Shown here one piece after another: positions 24,800 through 33,079 of a stretch of DNA of 45,715 bases. The position numbers and the translations under genes were made by a program. The stretch spans positions 1 to 45,715 of the forward strand of contig NZ_JAKNRW010000041.1 in NCBI RefSeq assembly GCF_023072615.1, read 5' to 3'. Within the stretch, counting starts at the first letter, position 1. Every line of letters begins with the position of its first letter. This DNA comes from Pseudomonas violetae. GTDB lineage: Bacteria; Pseudomonadota; Gammaproteobacteria; Pseudomonadales; Pseudomonadaceae. The notes beneath the pieces were generated by a model. It searched no databases and had not been told where the DNA came from. It saw nothing but the letters and a program-made list of their open reading frames with translations.

Positions 24800-25696
24800 A
24801 TGCCCGCCATCGAACATCCATTGATAGATCAATTTCTCGACGCGTTGTGGCTGGAGAAAGGCTTGTCGGATAACACACGCGATGCTTATCGCAGTGACCT
24901 GGCCTTGTTCAACGGCTGGCTGCAGGAGAAAGGGCTGGAGTTAATCAACGCCGGACGCGAGTTGATCCTCGATCACCTGGCCTGGCGCCTGGAACAAAAC
25001 TACAAGCCACGATCCACCGCGCGGTTTCTCTCGGGAGTGCGTGGCTTTTATCGTTACTTGCTGCGGGAAAAATTGATCGCTGTCGATCCGACCCTGCGCA
25101 TCGACATGCCGCAACTCGGCAGGCCGCTGCCCAAATCCCTGTCGGAGGCAGACGTCGAGGCGCTGCTGAAGGCGCCGGACCTGAGCGAAGCCATCGGCCA
25201 GCGCGACCGTGCCATGCTCGAGGTGCTATATGCCTGCGGATTGCGGGTGACGGAGCTGATCAGCCTGACCCTGGAGCAGGTCAACCTGCGCCAAGGCGTG
25301 CTGCGGGTGATGGGCAAAGGCAGCAAGGAGAGGCTGGTACCGATGGGGGAGGAGGCGATTGTCTGGGTCGAGCGTTACATGCGCGATGCTCGTAGCCAGT
25401 TGCTCGGCGGGCGTCCCAGCGATGTCATGTTCCCCAGTCTGCGCGGCGAGCAGATGACCCGCCAGACGTTCTGGCACCGCATCAAGCACCAGGCCAAGGT
25501 CGCCGGTATCGGCAAGTCGCTGTCGCCGCACACCCTGCGTCACGCCTTCGCTACGCACCTGCTCAACCACGGCGCCGACCTGCGGGTGGTGCAGATGTTG
25601 CTCGGCCACAGCGACCTGTCGACCACCCAGATCTACACCCATGTCGCCCGCGCCCGCCTGCAGGACCTGCACGCCAAACACCACCCGCGCGGCTGA
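24800..25696 (+). CDS. xerD: Site-specific tyrosine recombinase XerD
   Basis: XerD with XerC resolves chromosome dimers at dif under FtsK control. The 298 residues have a SAM-like N-terminal DNA-binding domain and a catalytic domain with ACGLRVTEL (Arg), GKGSKERLVP (Lys), SPHTLRHAFATHLL (His and Arg), LLGHSDLSTTQIYTH (His and the Tyr nucleophile). The match is to the housekeeping recombinase, not a phage integrase; no phage genes lie nearby. It is followed by dsbC, as in other pseudomonads. Confidence 0.95.
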   Translation: MPAIEHPLIDQFLDALWLEKGLSDNTRDAYRSDLALFNGWLQEKGLELINAGRELILDHLAWRLEQNYKPRSTARFLSGVRGFYRYLLREKLIAVDPTLRIDMPQLGRPLPKSLSEADVEALLKAPDLSEAIGQRDRAMLEVLYACGLRVTELISLTLEQVNLRQGVLRVMGKGSKERLVPMGEEAIVWVERYMRDARSQLLGGRPSDVMFPSLRGEQMTRQTFWHRIKHQAKVAGIGKSLSPHTLRHAFATHLLNHGADLRVVQMLLGHSDLSTTQIYTHVARARLQDLHAKHHPRG

Positions 25697-25702
25697 GCAC
25701 CA

Positions 25703-25720
25703 AGCCCGCTCCCGCAGGAA
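25703..25720. repeat. Single REP remnant
   Basis: AAGCCCGCTCCCGCAGGA after xerD matches half of the REP core seen at 17106 and 37645. No inverted partner is present before dsbC. Confidence 0.55.
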
Positions 25721-25901
25721 TGAATCCCCACAGGGCATTGTGTCCGGCAGGGGGTGTGGTCCGTAAAGTCTTGCGACACCCGCATTCGGCCCCGTAGCCC
25801 TTATGTGATAGGCTTTGCCGGTTTGAACGGTGGGCGGTTGTGACCCGGTGCTTCGGCACGGGCGTTCTGATCGTCCCATTTGTCCGCCTTCAGGAGTTCT
25901 C

Positions 25902-26633
25902 ATGCGTCTGACCCAAATTATCGCCGCCGCAGCCATTGCGTTGGTCAGTACCTTTGCCGTCGCCGATGACGCGGCCGACAAAGCCATTCGTAAAAGCCTG
26001 GAGAACCTCCAGCTTGAGGTTCCGGTAGAAAGCATTTCCGCCAGCCCCCTGCCAGGCCTGTACGAAGTCAGGCTGCAAGGCAGCCGGGTGCTCTATGCCA
26101 GCGCCGATGGCCAGTACGTGGTACAGGGCTACCTGTTCCAGCTCAAGGACGGTAAACCGGTCAACCTGACCGAGAAGACCGAGCGCCTGGGCGTTTCCAA
26201 GCTGGTCAACGCCATTCCGGTCGCTGAGACCGTGGTCTACCCGGCCATCGGCGAAACCAAGTCGCACATCACCGTATTCACCGACACCACCTGCCCGTAC
26301 TGCCACAAGCTGCACGCCGAAGTGCCTGAGCTGAACAAGCGTGGCATCGAAGTGCGCTACGTCGCGTTCCCGCGCCAGGGCCTGGGCTCGCCGGGCGATG
26401 AACAGCTGCAGGCGGTGTGGTGCTCCAAGGACAAGAAAGCGGCCATGGATAAAATGGTCGACGGCAAGGAAATCAAGGCCGCCAAGTGCGAGAACCCGGT
26501 TTCCAAGCAGTTCGCCCTCGGTCAGTCGATCGGCGTGAACGGTACACCGGCCATCGTTTTGGCTGATGGTCAGGTCATTCCGGGCTACCAGCCTGCGCCA
26601 CAAGTCGCCAAACTGGCGCTTGGCGCGAAGTAA
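25902..26633 (+). CDS. dsbC: Thiol:disulfide interchange protein DsbC
   Basis: Periplasmic disulfide isomerase kept reduced by DsbD. The 243 residues comprise a signal peptide (about 1-21, ending AVA before DD), an N-terminal dimerisation domain, and a thioredoxin fold with the active site Cys131-Pro-Tyr-Cys134 (TTCPYCHKL) and the cis-proline motif NGTPAIV. A second cysteine pair (AVWCSKD and AAKCENP) is also as in DsbC. The ATG at 25902 has AGGAG at proper spacing. Confidence 0.95.
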   Translation: MRLTQIIAAAAIALVSTFAVADDAADKAIRKSLENLQLEVPVESISASPLPGLYEVRLQGSRVLYASADGQYVVQGYLFQLKDGKPVNLTEKTERLGVSKLVNAIPVAETVVYPAIGETKSHITVFTDTTCPYCHKLHAEVPELNKRGIEVRYVAFPRQGLGSPGDEQLQAVWCSKDKKAAMDKMVDGKEIKAAKCENPVSKQFALGQSIGVNGTPAIVLADGQVIPGYQPAPQVAKLALGAK

Positions 26634-26665
26634 ATTCGCATCGTCACGGTCAGCCTTTGACGATC

Positions 26666-26694
26666 ATGGCCTGGCGGCGGTTTCGCCGGGCCAT
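26666..26694 (+). promoter_or_regulatory. Hairpin downstream of dsbC
   Basis: ATGGCC (26666-26671) pairs with GGCCAT (26689-26694) and GGCG with CGCC around a 7-nt loop. It is followed by TAATAG rather than a T-run. It may end or stabilise the dsbC transcript. Confidence 0.45.
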
Positions 26695-26727
26695 TAATAG
26701 AGAACCGCGAGCATGCGGTTGTTTTCA

Positions 26728-26752
26728 CGGCCGACCTTGCGTCGGCCGTTTT
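26728..26752 (+). terminator. Hairpin with T-run in the hom leader
   Basis: CGGCCGAC / GTCGGCCG (26728-26735 and 26741-26748) is a perfect 8-bp stem with a 5-nt loop and TTTT. It ends 14 nt before the hom start codon. It could be the dsbC terminator or a control element of hom. No Thr- or Ile-rich leader peptide was found. Confidence 0.6.
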
Positions 26753-26766
26753 ATGGGGAGTTCACA

Positions 26767-28071
26767 GTGAAACCGGTCAAAGTAGGCATCTGTGGGTTAG
26801 GAACCGTCGGTGGCGGTACCTTCAACGTACTTCAGCGCAACGCCGAGGAAATTGCTCGTCGTGCCGGGCGTGGAATCGAAGTGGCACAAATTGCCATGCG
26901 CACGCCAAAGCCTCAGTTCCAAACGACCGGTATTGCGATTACCAACGATGTCTTCGAAGTGGCCACGAACCCTGAGATCGACATCGTCATAGAGCTGGTG
27001 GGCGGCTACACCGTTGCCCGTGAGCTGGTACTCAAGGCCATCGAGAATGGCAAGCATGTGGTCACCGCGAACAAGGCACTGATCGCCGTTCACGGTAATG
27101 AGATTTTCGCCAAGGCACGCGAGAAGGGCGTGATCGTTGCGTTCGAAGCGGCTGTGGCCGGTGGCATTCCAGTGATCAAGGCGATCCGCGAAGGCCTGTC
27201 CGCCAACCGTATCAACTGGGTCGCCGGTATCATCAACGGCACCGGCAACTTCATTCTCACGGAAATGCGCGAGAAGGGTCGCACCTTCGAAGATGTGCTC
27301 GCCGAGGCGCAAGCACTGGGTTATGCCGAAGCCGATCCGACCTTCGATGTCGAAGGCATCGATGCAGCCCACAAGCTGACGATCCTGGCATCCATCGCGT
27401 TCGGCATTCCGCTGCAATTCGACAAGGCCTACACCGAAGGCATCACCAAGCTAACCACTGCTGACGTGAACTACGCCGAAGCGCTGGGCTACCGCATCAA
27501 GCACCTGGGTGTCGCGCGCAGCACTGCCGCCGGTATCGAGTTGCGCGTGCACCCGACGCTGATTCCGGCCGATCGCCTGATCGCCAACGTCAACGGGGTG
27601 ATGAACGCCGTGATGGTCAACGGTGATGCTGCCGGTTCGACCCTGTTCTATGGCGCTGGCGCCGGCATGGAGCCGACCGCTTCGTCGGTGATCGCCGACC
27701 TGGTAGACGTGGTTCGCGCGATGACCTCCGACCCGGAGAATCGCGTGCCGCACCTGGCCTTCCAGCCGGACTCGCTGTCCGCCCACCCGATCCTGCCGAT
27801 CGAAGCCTGCGAAAGTGCCTACTACCTGCGGATTCAGGCCAAGGACCACCCGGGTGTGCTGGCCCAGGTGGCGAGCATCCTGTCGGAGCGGGGCATCAAC
27901 ATCGAGTCGATCATGCAGAAGGAAGTCGAGGAGCATGACGGCCTGGTGCCGATGATCCTGCTGACCCACCGTGTGCTGGAACAGCACATGAACGATGCGA
28001 TCGCTGCCCTGGAAGCCCTGGCGGGCGTGGTGGGTCCGGTTGTACGGATCCGAGTCGAGCACCTGAACTAA
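26767..28071 (+). CDS. hom: Homoserine dehydrogenase
   Basis: Hom reduces aspartate semialdehyde to homoserine for threonine and methionine synthesis. The 434 residues show the Rossmann motif GICGLGTVGGGT, the substrate region GIINGTGNFILTEM and ALGYAEADPTFDVEG, and a C-terminal ACT domain (YLRIQAKDHPGVLAQVAS) that usually gives threonine feedback. GTG at 26767 has GGGAG six nt upstream; an in-frame ATG at 26713 would lie within the leader hairpin region. It is followed by thrC. Confidence 0.96.
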   Translation: MKPVKVGICGLGTVGGGTFNVLQRNAEEIARRAGRGIEVAQIAMRTPKPQFQTTGIAITNDVFEVATNPEIDIVIELVGGYTVARELVLKAIENGKHVVTANKALIAVHGNEIFAKAREKGVIVAFEAAVAGGIPVIKAIREGLSANRINWVAGIINGTGNFILTEMREKGRTFEDVLAEAQALGYAEADPTFDVEGIDAAHKLTILASIAFGIPLQFDKAYTEGITKLTTADVNYAEALGYRIKHLGVARSTAAGIELRVHPTLIPADRLIANVNGVMNAVMVNGDAAGSTLFYGAGAGMEPTASSVIADLVDVVRAMTSDPENRVPHLAFQPDSLSAHPILPIEACESAYYLRIQAKDHPGVLAQVASILSERGINIESIMQKEVEEHDGLVPMILLTHRVLEQHMNDAIAALEALAGVVGPVVRIRVEHLN

Positions 28072-28085
28072 GCCGTTATCGTTCA

Positions 28086-28107
28086 CCGGGCTCGCGAGCG
28101 GGCCCGG
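28086..28107 (+). other. GC hairpin between hom and thrC
   Basis: CCGGGC (28086-28091) pairs with GCCCGG (28102-28107) around CTCGCGAG-like sequence. There is no T-run. It could reduce read-through or protect the hom message. Confidence 0.35.
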
Positions 28108-28137
28108 GTTTGCGAACACTGTCTATTGGAGCCAGTC

Positions 28138-29547
28138 ATGCGTTATATCAGTACCCGCGGCCAGGCACCGGCCCTGAATTTCGAAGACGTCCTGCTGGCC
28201 GGTCTCGCCACCGACGGCGGTCTGTACGTCCCGGAAAACCTGCCACGTTTCACCCAGGAAGAAATCGCCTCCTGGGCCGGCCTGCCGTACCACGAACTGG
28301 CCTTCCGGGTGATGCGCCCGTTCGTGACCGGCAGCATCCCCGATGCCGATTTCAAAAAGATTCTCGAAGAAACTTACGGCGTGTTCTCGCACAGTGCCGT
28401 CGCGCCGCTGCGTCAACTGAACGGCAACGAGTGGGTGCTGGAGCTGTTCCACGGCCCGACCCTGGCGTTCAAGGACTTCGCCCTGCAACTGCTCGGCCGT
28501 CTGCTCGACTACGTGCTGGAAAAACGCGGTGAGCGCGTGGTCATCGTCGGCGCGACTTCCGGCGACACCGGCTCGGCCGCCATCGAAGGCTGCAAGCACT
28601 GCGAAAACGTCGACATCTTCATCCTGCACCCGCACAACCGCGTGTCCGAAGTGCAGCGTCGGCAGATGACGACCATCTTCGGCGAGAACATCCACAACAT
28701 CGCCATCGAAGGCAACTTCGACGACTGCCAGGAAATGGTCAAGGCCAGCTTTGCCGACCAGAGCTTCCTCAAGGGCACTCGCCTGGTGGCCGTGAACTCG
28801 ATCAACTGGGCGCGGATCATGGCCCAGATCGTTTACTACTTCCACGCGTCCCTGCAACTGGGCGGGCCGGCTCGTTCGGTGTCGTTCTCGGTGCCGACCG
28901 GCAACTTCGGCGACATCTTCGCCGGTTACCTGGCGCGCAACATGGGCCTGCCGATCAACCAATTGATCGTCGCCACCAACCGCAACGACATCCTGCACCG
29001 CTTCATGAGCGGCAACCAGTACGTCAAGGAAACCCTGCACGCAACGCTGTCGCCATCAATGGACATCATGGTGTCGTCGAACTTCGAACGCCTGCTGTTC
29101 GACCTGCACGGTCGTAACGGCGCGGCGATCGCCGGTTTGATGGACAGCTTCAAGCAAGGTGGCGGTTTCAGCGTCGAAGAAGAACGCTGGACCGAAGCGC
29201 GCAAACTGTTCGACTCCCTGGCCGTTGATGACGCACAAACCTGCGAAACCATTGCCGAAGTCTACGAACAGACCGGCGAGCTGCTCGACCCGCACACGGC
29301 GATCGGCGTCAAGGCCGCCCGCGAATGCCGTCGCAGCCTGGACATTCCGATGGTGATCCTGGGCACCGCCCACCCGGTTAAATTCCCGGATGCGGTGGAG
29401 AAGGCCGGTGTTGGCAAGGCGCTGGAGCTCCCTGTGCACCTCACCGACCTGTTCGAGCGCGATGAGCGCTGCACCGTCCTGCCAAACGACCTGAAAGCCG
29501 TCCAGGCATTCGTCAGCCAGCGTGGCAATCGCGGTAAACCGCTGTAA
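28138..29547 (+). CDS. thrC: Threonine synthase
   Basis: ThrC converts O-phosphohomoserine to threonine with PLP. The 469 residues carry the PLP-lysine motif GPTLAFKDFALQLLG, the phosphate-binding ATSGDTGSAAIEG and the SVPTGNFGDIFAGY region, as in the longer type of threonine synthase. ATG at 28138 has TTGGAG at good spacing. It lies 66 nt after hom. Its own terminator was split by the element at 29586-29767. Confidence 0.96.
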   Translation: MRYISTRGQAPALNFEDVLLAGLATDGGLYVPENLPRFTQEEIASWAGLPYHELAFRVMRPFVTGSIPDADFKKILEETYGVFSHSAVAPLRQLNGNEWVLELFHGPTLAFKDFALQLLGRLLDYVLEKRGERVVIVGATSGDTGSAAIEGCKHCENVDIFILHPHNRVSEVQRRQMTTIFGENIHNIAIEGNFDDCQEMVKASFADQSFLKGTRLVAVNSINWARIMAQIVYYFHASLQLGGPARSVSFSVPTGNFGDIFAGYLARNMGLPINQLIVATNRNDILHRFMSGNQYVKETLHATLSPSMDIMVSSNFERLLFDLHGRNGAAIAGLMDSFKQGGGFSVEEERWTEARKLFDSLAVDDAQTCETIAEVYEQTGELLDPHTAIGVKAARECRRSLDIPMVILGTAHPVKFPDAVEKAGVGKALELPVHLTDLFERDERCTVLPNDLKAVQAFVSQRGNRGKPL

Positions 29548-29570
29548 GCGTCAAAGCTGTCACCTGAAAG

Positions 29571-29787
29571 AGCCCGTCTTCTGACGTAATGCTGTTCACT
29601 TAAGACATCTTGAGCCGAGTGAGATACCTGTGGCGAGGGAGCTTGCTCCCGTTGGACTGCGCAGCAGTCCCCTGCTTTTCAGGTAGAGAGTGGGGCCGCT
29701 TCGCGGCCCCGCGGGAGCAAGCTCCCTCGCCACAGGGTCAGATTTGCGCTTATTTGAACACCATTACGTCTTCTGACGGGCTTTTTC
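29571..29787 (+). terminator. thrC terminator interrupted by a mobile element
   Basis: The left arm AGCCCGTC with TTCTGAC lies at 29571-29585. The right arm GTCTTCTGACGGGCT and TTTTT lies at 29768-29786. Removing the element and one copy of the 10-bp duplication restores AGCCCGTC-TTCT-GACGGGCT-TTTTT, an ideal terminator 23 nt after the thrC stop. The arms can still pair, but now around a loop of about 200 nt. Confidence 0.8.
29586..29767. mobile_element. MITE-like element (182 bp) carrying a REP pair
   Basis: The element begins GTAATGCTGTTCA and ends with the inverted TGAACACCATTAC: 12 of 13 terminal bases match, and TAAG extends the similarity. A direct repeat, GTCTTCTGAC, flanks it exactly at 29576-29585 and 29768-29777. 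Inside are a REP pair (CTGTGGCGAGGGAGCTTGCT at 29629 and its mirror ending at 29736) and two hairpins (GACTGCGCAGCAGTC, GGGGCCGCTTCGCGGCCCC). No open reading frame of note, so it must have been moved by a transposase elsewhere. Short non-autonomous repeats of this kind are known from the P. fluorescens group. Confidence 0.8.
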
Positions 29788-29804
29788 GTTTGATCTATTA
29801 GAGC

Positions 29805-30446
29805 TTACCAACTGCCATAAGGAATCCCGTAATGCTCGATGTAGCGTTGGGTTTTCTCACCGATTTTGTACGCATATCGGCCGTCATTTTTCCCTTGGCT
29901 TGGACCCAAGGGTTCGATCTCCGCTTGTGCACGAGCGATTTTGATTGCGTCATAACAACTGTCGCTCGCCCACACCTGCACTATGCCGCCGGGTGCCAAG
30001 CCCATGATCAACGAGGCGTGGTAGCGGTATCGTTGGGTTTTCGGGCAGCGTTGATCGGTTGACACACGCATGACCTCGCGTCCCTCTTCCGGAATATCCA
30101 CCCAGGCCCTGTAGGTCTGCGCCTCGACGACCGACTGCCAGCGAACAAAAATTCTTTTGGGCAGTGCGGCACCGGTTACAGGCTCGATTGACCCTCCGAG
30201 AATGCGCGGCCAGCCTCGGGCGGACTCCGTACCGTCCTCAGGAGCGTCAGTACCGACCGCCCCTCCTCCTGAGCGCGGGAAGTGTTTACCGTTGATGTCC
30301 TCGACAACCCGTAGCTCTACTTCCCCGAGCATGTACGGCGGTCCCTTGAAAGCAATGCTCCACCAGAGCGACTGTGGGTTCTCCTTACCATACGAATGAC
30401 AGCCGCTGCAGAGCATTAGACTTACAAGGGTGATCAATTTTTTCAT
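29805..30446 (-). CDS. DUF2931 lipoprotein, likely immunity protein
   Basis: A 213-residue protein with a hydrophobic N-terminus ending in CSGC (Cys16), an export signal that fits a lipoprotein although the -3 residue is unusual. The body matches DUF2931 (for example SLWWSIAFKGPPYMLGEVE and ending IEHYGIPYG). DUF2931 genes repeatedly sit beside DUF2235 phospholipase effectors. Here the ATG follows the effector stop directly (TAAATG on the minus strand), which couples their expression. By analogy with Tli-type periplasmic immunity lipoproteins it should block self-intoxication. Function is inferred from context. Confidence 0.8.
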   Translation of the reverse strand: MKKLITLVSLMLCSGCHSYGKENPQSLWWSIAFKGPPYMLGEVELRVVEDINGKHFPRSGGGAVGTDAPEDGTESARGWPRILGGSIEPVTGAALPKRIFVRWQSVVEAQTYRAWVDIPEEGREVMRVSTDQRCPKTQRYRYHASLIMGLAPGGIVQVWASDSCYDAIKIARAQAEIEPLGPSQGKNDGRYAYKIGEKTQRYIEHYGIPYGSW

Positions 30447-32273
30447 TTATCCCTGGCCCCGATGTGTCACATGCGGATGCTGCACGCGCATCCCATCTGC
30501 AGTAGGGGCGTTGATGTAGAGCAGCGTGGCCTCGCGATGTCCGGTTTTATCCAGAGGGTGATTCCAGTGTGCAGAGGTGTGGATGTAATGCAGCCTGAGC
30601 ATGTCTTGCTCTTCAGCTGTTACACGGTAGTCGCCAGCGATAAACCTGTCGCATAGCGGTTGAAGTTCTGCTGGTATCTGGTACTGGGGGGTGTCGGGAA
30701 TTTCGTCGAGGCGCACGCCTTTCTGCTTGGCCAGCGCATGCATTACCCGCAGATAGACTCGCGACAGTTCGCCTCGCACTGAACGACTGAGCTGCAAGGC
30801 GGCGTAGACCCGCTCCTCCTGAGCGCCAAGTCGGTCTCTAGGATTCTGCGGCAAAAGCCTTGGCGGTGGAGTGACGACCGCCAGCATGGCGGGCGGCCAG
30901 CCTTCAGCGATCATTACGGCTCTATGCTGCAGCGCATCGCGATAGATTGAGGTGGTTCTCACATCCGTGCCCTTTGGTACGGTCAGTCCTTGCATCGGGC
31001 TCATCAGTACTCGTTCATGAGCTTCAACGAGATAGCCTCCACCGATATCCGAATGCACTCCGGGTAGTTCGATTTCAGGATGGTCCGGCTTGATCCTGCT
31101 CAGCGGGAAATTGACCCGGTACTCGTTGCAGGCCACCAAATGGACCACGTTGGTGAACTGGGATCGAGCCAGATACAGGCGTAATCCGGGAGCTACTGGA
31201 CTTTTGATATTGGCGAAATTGTCGAGACCGGCGATCGAGGCCACAGTATCAAACAACCCGATAAACGCGACATGGATGTCACGGTTGAACTGGCCCAAGA
31301 AGTGACGACCAAATCCGTTTGCGTTGCTGGATAAAACCTCTTCCAACAATCCTCTCTTTCCAAGTGCCAGTTCGTTAGCAAAGTGTCGGGCTGCTGCTGC
31401 GCCTCGGCTGAAGCCTACTGTGTCGAAAGTTAAAGAGTTGATTTCACCGCCCGGGTTTTCTTTGATTACGGCCTCTACAAGGCTGCTGATGAAGTGAAGG
31501 CTCTGTTGTACCCTGCTGACGACTCCAGTATGGCCTCGCCCAATCCCCGAGCCTATCAGGCTGTCTTTCCCACCGGTTATTGTGCCAATGCCGTCTATGT
31601 AGAGCTTGCGTTGCACTGCCTTGCTTCGACCCTCATTGCCCATAACATCCAATTGGGTGTATCTGTCGAAAAGCTTGGCTACATTAGTCGCCTCATTCCC
31701 ATAACTACTATCCGGATCACTCATATACGGCTTGCAGCTGGCATCAATATCATCCGGCTTGATGGCATGGTGAGCTCCACAAGCCATTCCCAATGCCGTG
31801 TTATCGGCATTGTTGCCAGTGCCGTCGAAAAACACCCCGATGCGCAGGGCGATCCCGATTTTGGTTGGAGCGGGCTGTTGCTCCATAAATCCCGATGGGT
31901 AGGGAGAGGCGGGTGCTTGCGTCGTTGATTGTTGAGCCGGTTGCCGAGTGGGTTGTTCAGAGGGCGCTCGGGCCGTGTTGGGCCCGGGGTCACGTCTTGG
32001 CTCGTAGCTGCCTTCAGACGTTGAAGGGATCAGTCGCGCCCGACACGGACAACTGCTGACACTATCCAGCGATCCTGCGACCAGCCTTCCGTGGCTCTGC
32101 ATGAACGAAATCCCACCCACGATCTTGTAGATTTCGTCGTTCTTTCCGCAGGAAACCCGATCACCTTCACTGGCATGGGCGAAGCCAAACATCCTGACGC
32201 GGGTATCGGCTTCGAGAACCTCGCCGCCACACGTGGTCTTGTCTCCCTTGCGGATAAAGTAGCCTTCGGGCAT
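30447..32273 (-). CDS. Type VI secretion effector: PAAR domain fused to DUF2235 (Tle1-like) lipase
   Basis: A 608-residue protein in two parts. Residues ~1-90 form a PAAR domain (GDKTTCGGEVL, GDRVSCGKN, IVGGIS, SVSSCPCRAR), which caps the VgrG spike. A Pro/Gln-rich linker (~91-135) leads to a DUF2235 alpha/beta hydrolase: VFFDGTGNNADN (149-158), the nucleophile elbow GFSRG with Ser289, Asp342 in GLFDTV, and His407 in GVHSDIGGGY. Tle1 enzymes of this class are antibacterial phospholipases delivered to rival periplasms. AGGGAG seven nt upstream supports ATG at 32273; an upstream in-frame ATG at 32444 adds unrelated sequence. No vgrG, hcp or adaptor gene lies nearby. Confidence 0.88.
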   Translation of the reverse strand: MPEGYFIRKGDKTTCGGEVLEADTRVRMFGFAHASEGDRVSCGKNDEIYKIVGGISFMQSHGRLVAGSLDSVSSCPCRARLIPSTSEGSYEPRRDPGPNTARAPSEQPTRQPAQQSTTQAPASPYPSGFMEQQPAPTKIGIALRIGVFFDGTGNNADNTALGMACGAHHAIKPDDIDASCKPYMSDPDSSYGNEATNVAKLFDRYTQLDVMGNEGRSKAVQRKLYIDGIGTITGGKDSLIGSGIGRGHTGVVSRVQQSLHFISSLVEAVIKENPGGEINSLTFDTVGFSRGAAAARHFANELALGKRGLLEEVLSSNANGFGRHFLGQFNRDIHVAFIGLFDTVASIAGLDNFANIKSPVAPGLRLYLARSQFTNVVHLVACNEYRVNFPLSRIKPDHPEIELPGVHSDIGGGYLVEAHERVLMSPMQGLTVPKGTDVRTTSIYRDALQHRAVMIAEGWPPAMLAVVTPPPRLLPQNPRDRLGAQEERVYAALQLSRSVRGELSRVYLRVMHALAKQKGVRLDEIPDTPQYQIPAELQPLCDRFIAGDYRVTAEEQDMLRLHYIHTSAHWNHPLDKTGHREATLLYINAPTADGMRVQHPHVTHRGQG

Positions 32274-32609
32274 GGCTGAACTCCCTGTACTGGGCGCCCT
32301 GAAGTAATGGGCGCGCACTCGGTTTAATGAGGTGCGCCGACCGATGAATGAGTCGGGCCAGTGCAAAGTACATGGGCGAAGGGGGGATAAAATGCGTGCA
32401 GCAGCAAAGCAGAAATTTCCCACAGAGGTTTGGGAAAGTGCCATCAGAAACAGGCCTTATGTTGGTGTTTTTATCCTGTCATCTTCCCCATGCATGCTTC
32501 ATCAACCCGAGACGTCGACGCCCCTGCAGTTACCATTCAGAACTTTCTTCTGAGGCCGGTGGTCATTTACTGTAGAACTGCCCCAGGCACTTTGTTTTCG
32601 GACTAATGA
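32274..32609. other. Intergenic gap between divergent effector and DUF3509 genes
   Basis: These 336 nt have lower GC than the surroundings and hold only short, atypical reading frames. The promoters of both divergent genes should lie here. I saw no clear promoter boxes, repeats or RNA structure. Confidence 0.5.
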
Positions 32610-32909
32610 GTGGTGATCGATTTGGAAAGTATCAGTCTATTGCTCGGAGAGGCTCTGAGCCCGTATCAAGTCACGCTGGCCCCGTCGGGTGTCCATGGTG
32701 AATGCCTCGTGACCCTGAAGAGTTCGACCGGCGCCATCGTGGTCGAACGGGCTTTCAGCCAGGCTCAGTTGAGCGACAAGCGCCTGCTCACGGATGTAGT
32801 CGACGGTTTGCGTCGAGACCTGATGATCGCCGAAGGCCGTCTGGAACCCTGTGTCATCGCGGCTTTGCGCAACGCAGCACAGGACAAGCTGCTCGCCAGT
32901 CGAAATTGA
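32610..32909 (+). CDS. DUF3509 family protein
   Basis: A 99-residue protein with the DUF3509 pattern: a hydrophobic-acidic N-terminus (SLLLGEALSPYQVTL), GECLVTLK, and IAEGRLEPCVIAAL near the end. DUF3509 is a small family found mainly in Pseudomonas with no known function. Two adjacent GTG codons (32610, 32613) are possible starts. A terminator follows at 33029. Confidence 0.85.
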   Translation: MVIDLESISLLLGEALSPYQVTLAPSGVHGECLVTLKSSTGAIVVERAFSQAQLSDKRLLTDVVDGLRRDLMIAEGRLEPCVIAALRNAAQDKLLASRN

Positions 32910-33028
32910 ATCGCATCCTGCGGGAACCTAATCCCGGGATCGCCAGTCAGAATATGTGACGGCAGGATCAAGCATTGTGCTCCGGTGCTTGGCGCTTGCT
33001 GTTACGGGTCTTTATGTAGGCCACGTTT

Positions 33029-33067
33029 AACCCCGAGTCGTCTCCCCACGTCCCGGGGTTTCTTTTT
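33029..33067 (+). terminator. Terminator after the DUF3509 gene
   Basis: AACCCCG (33029-33035) pairs with CGGGGTT (33054-33060), an 18-nt loop, then TCTTTTT. It lies between the DUF3509 gene and the convergent binding-protein gene. Confidence 0.75.
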
Positions 33068-33079
33068 GCCTGCGATTTG

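Noticed and set aside
24800..25696. XerD as an integrase of a mobile island
   Set aside because: All features fit housekeeping XerD, and no tRNA target, excisionase or phage genes are adjacent.
26666..26770. A 34-codon frame from ATG at 26666 overlapping the hom start
   Set aside because: It is Arg- and Cys-rich, has no enrichment for Thr, Ile or Met codons, no ribosome site, and its bases are explained by the hairpins.
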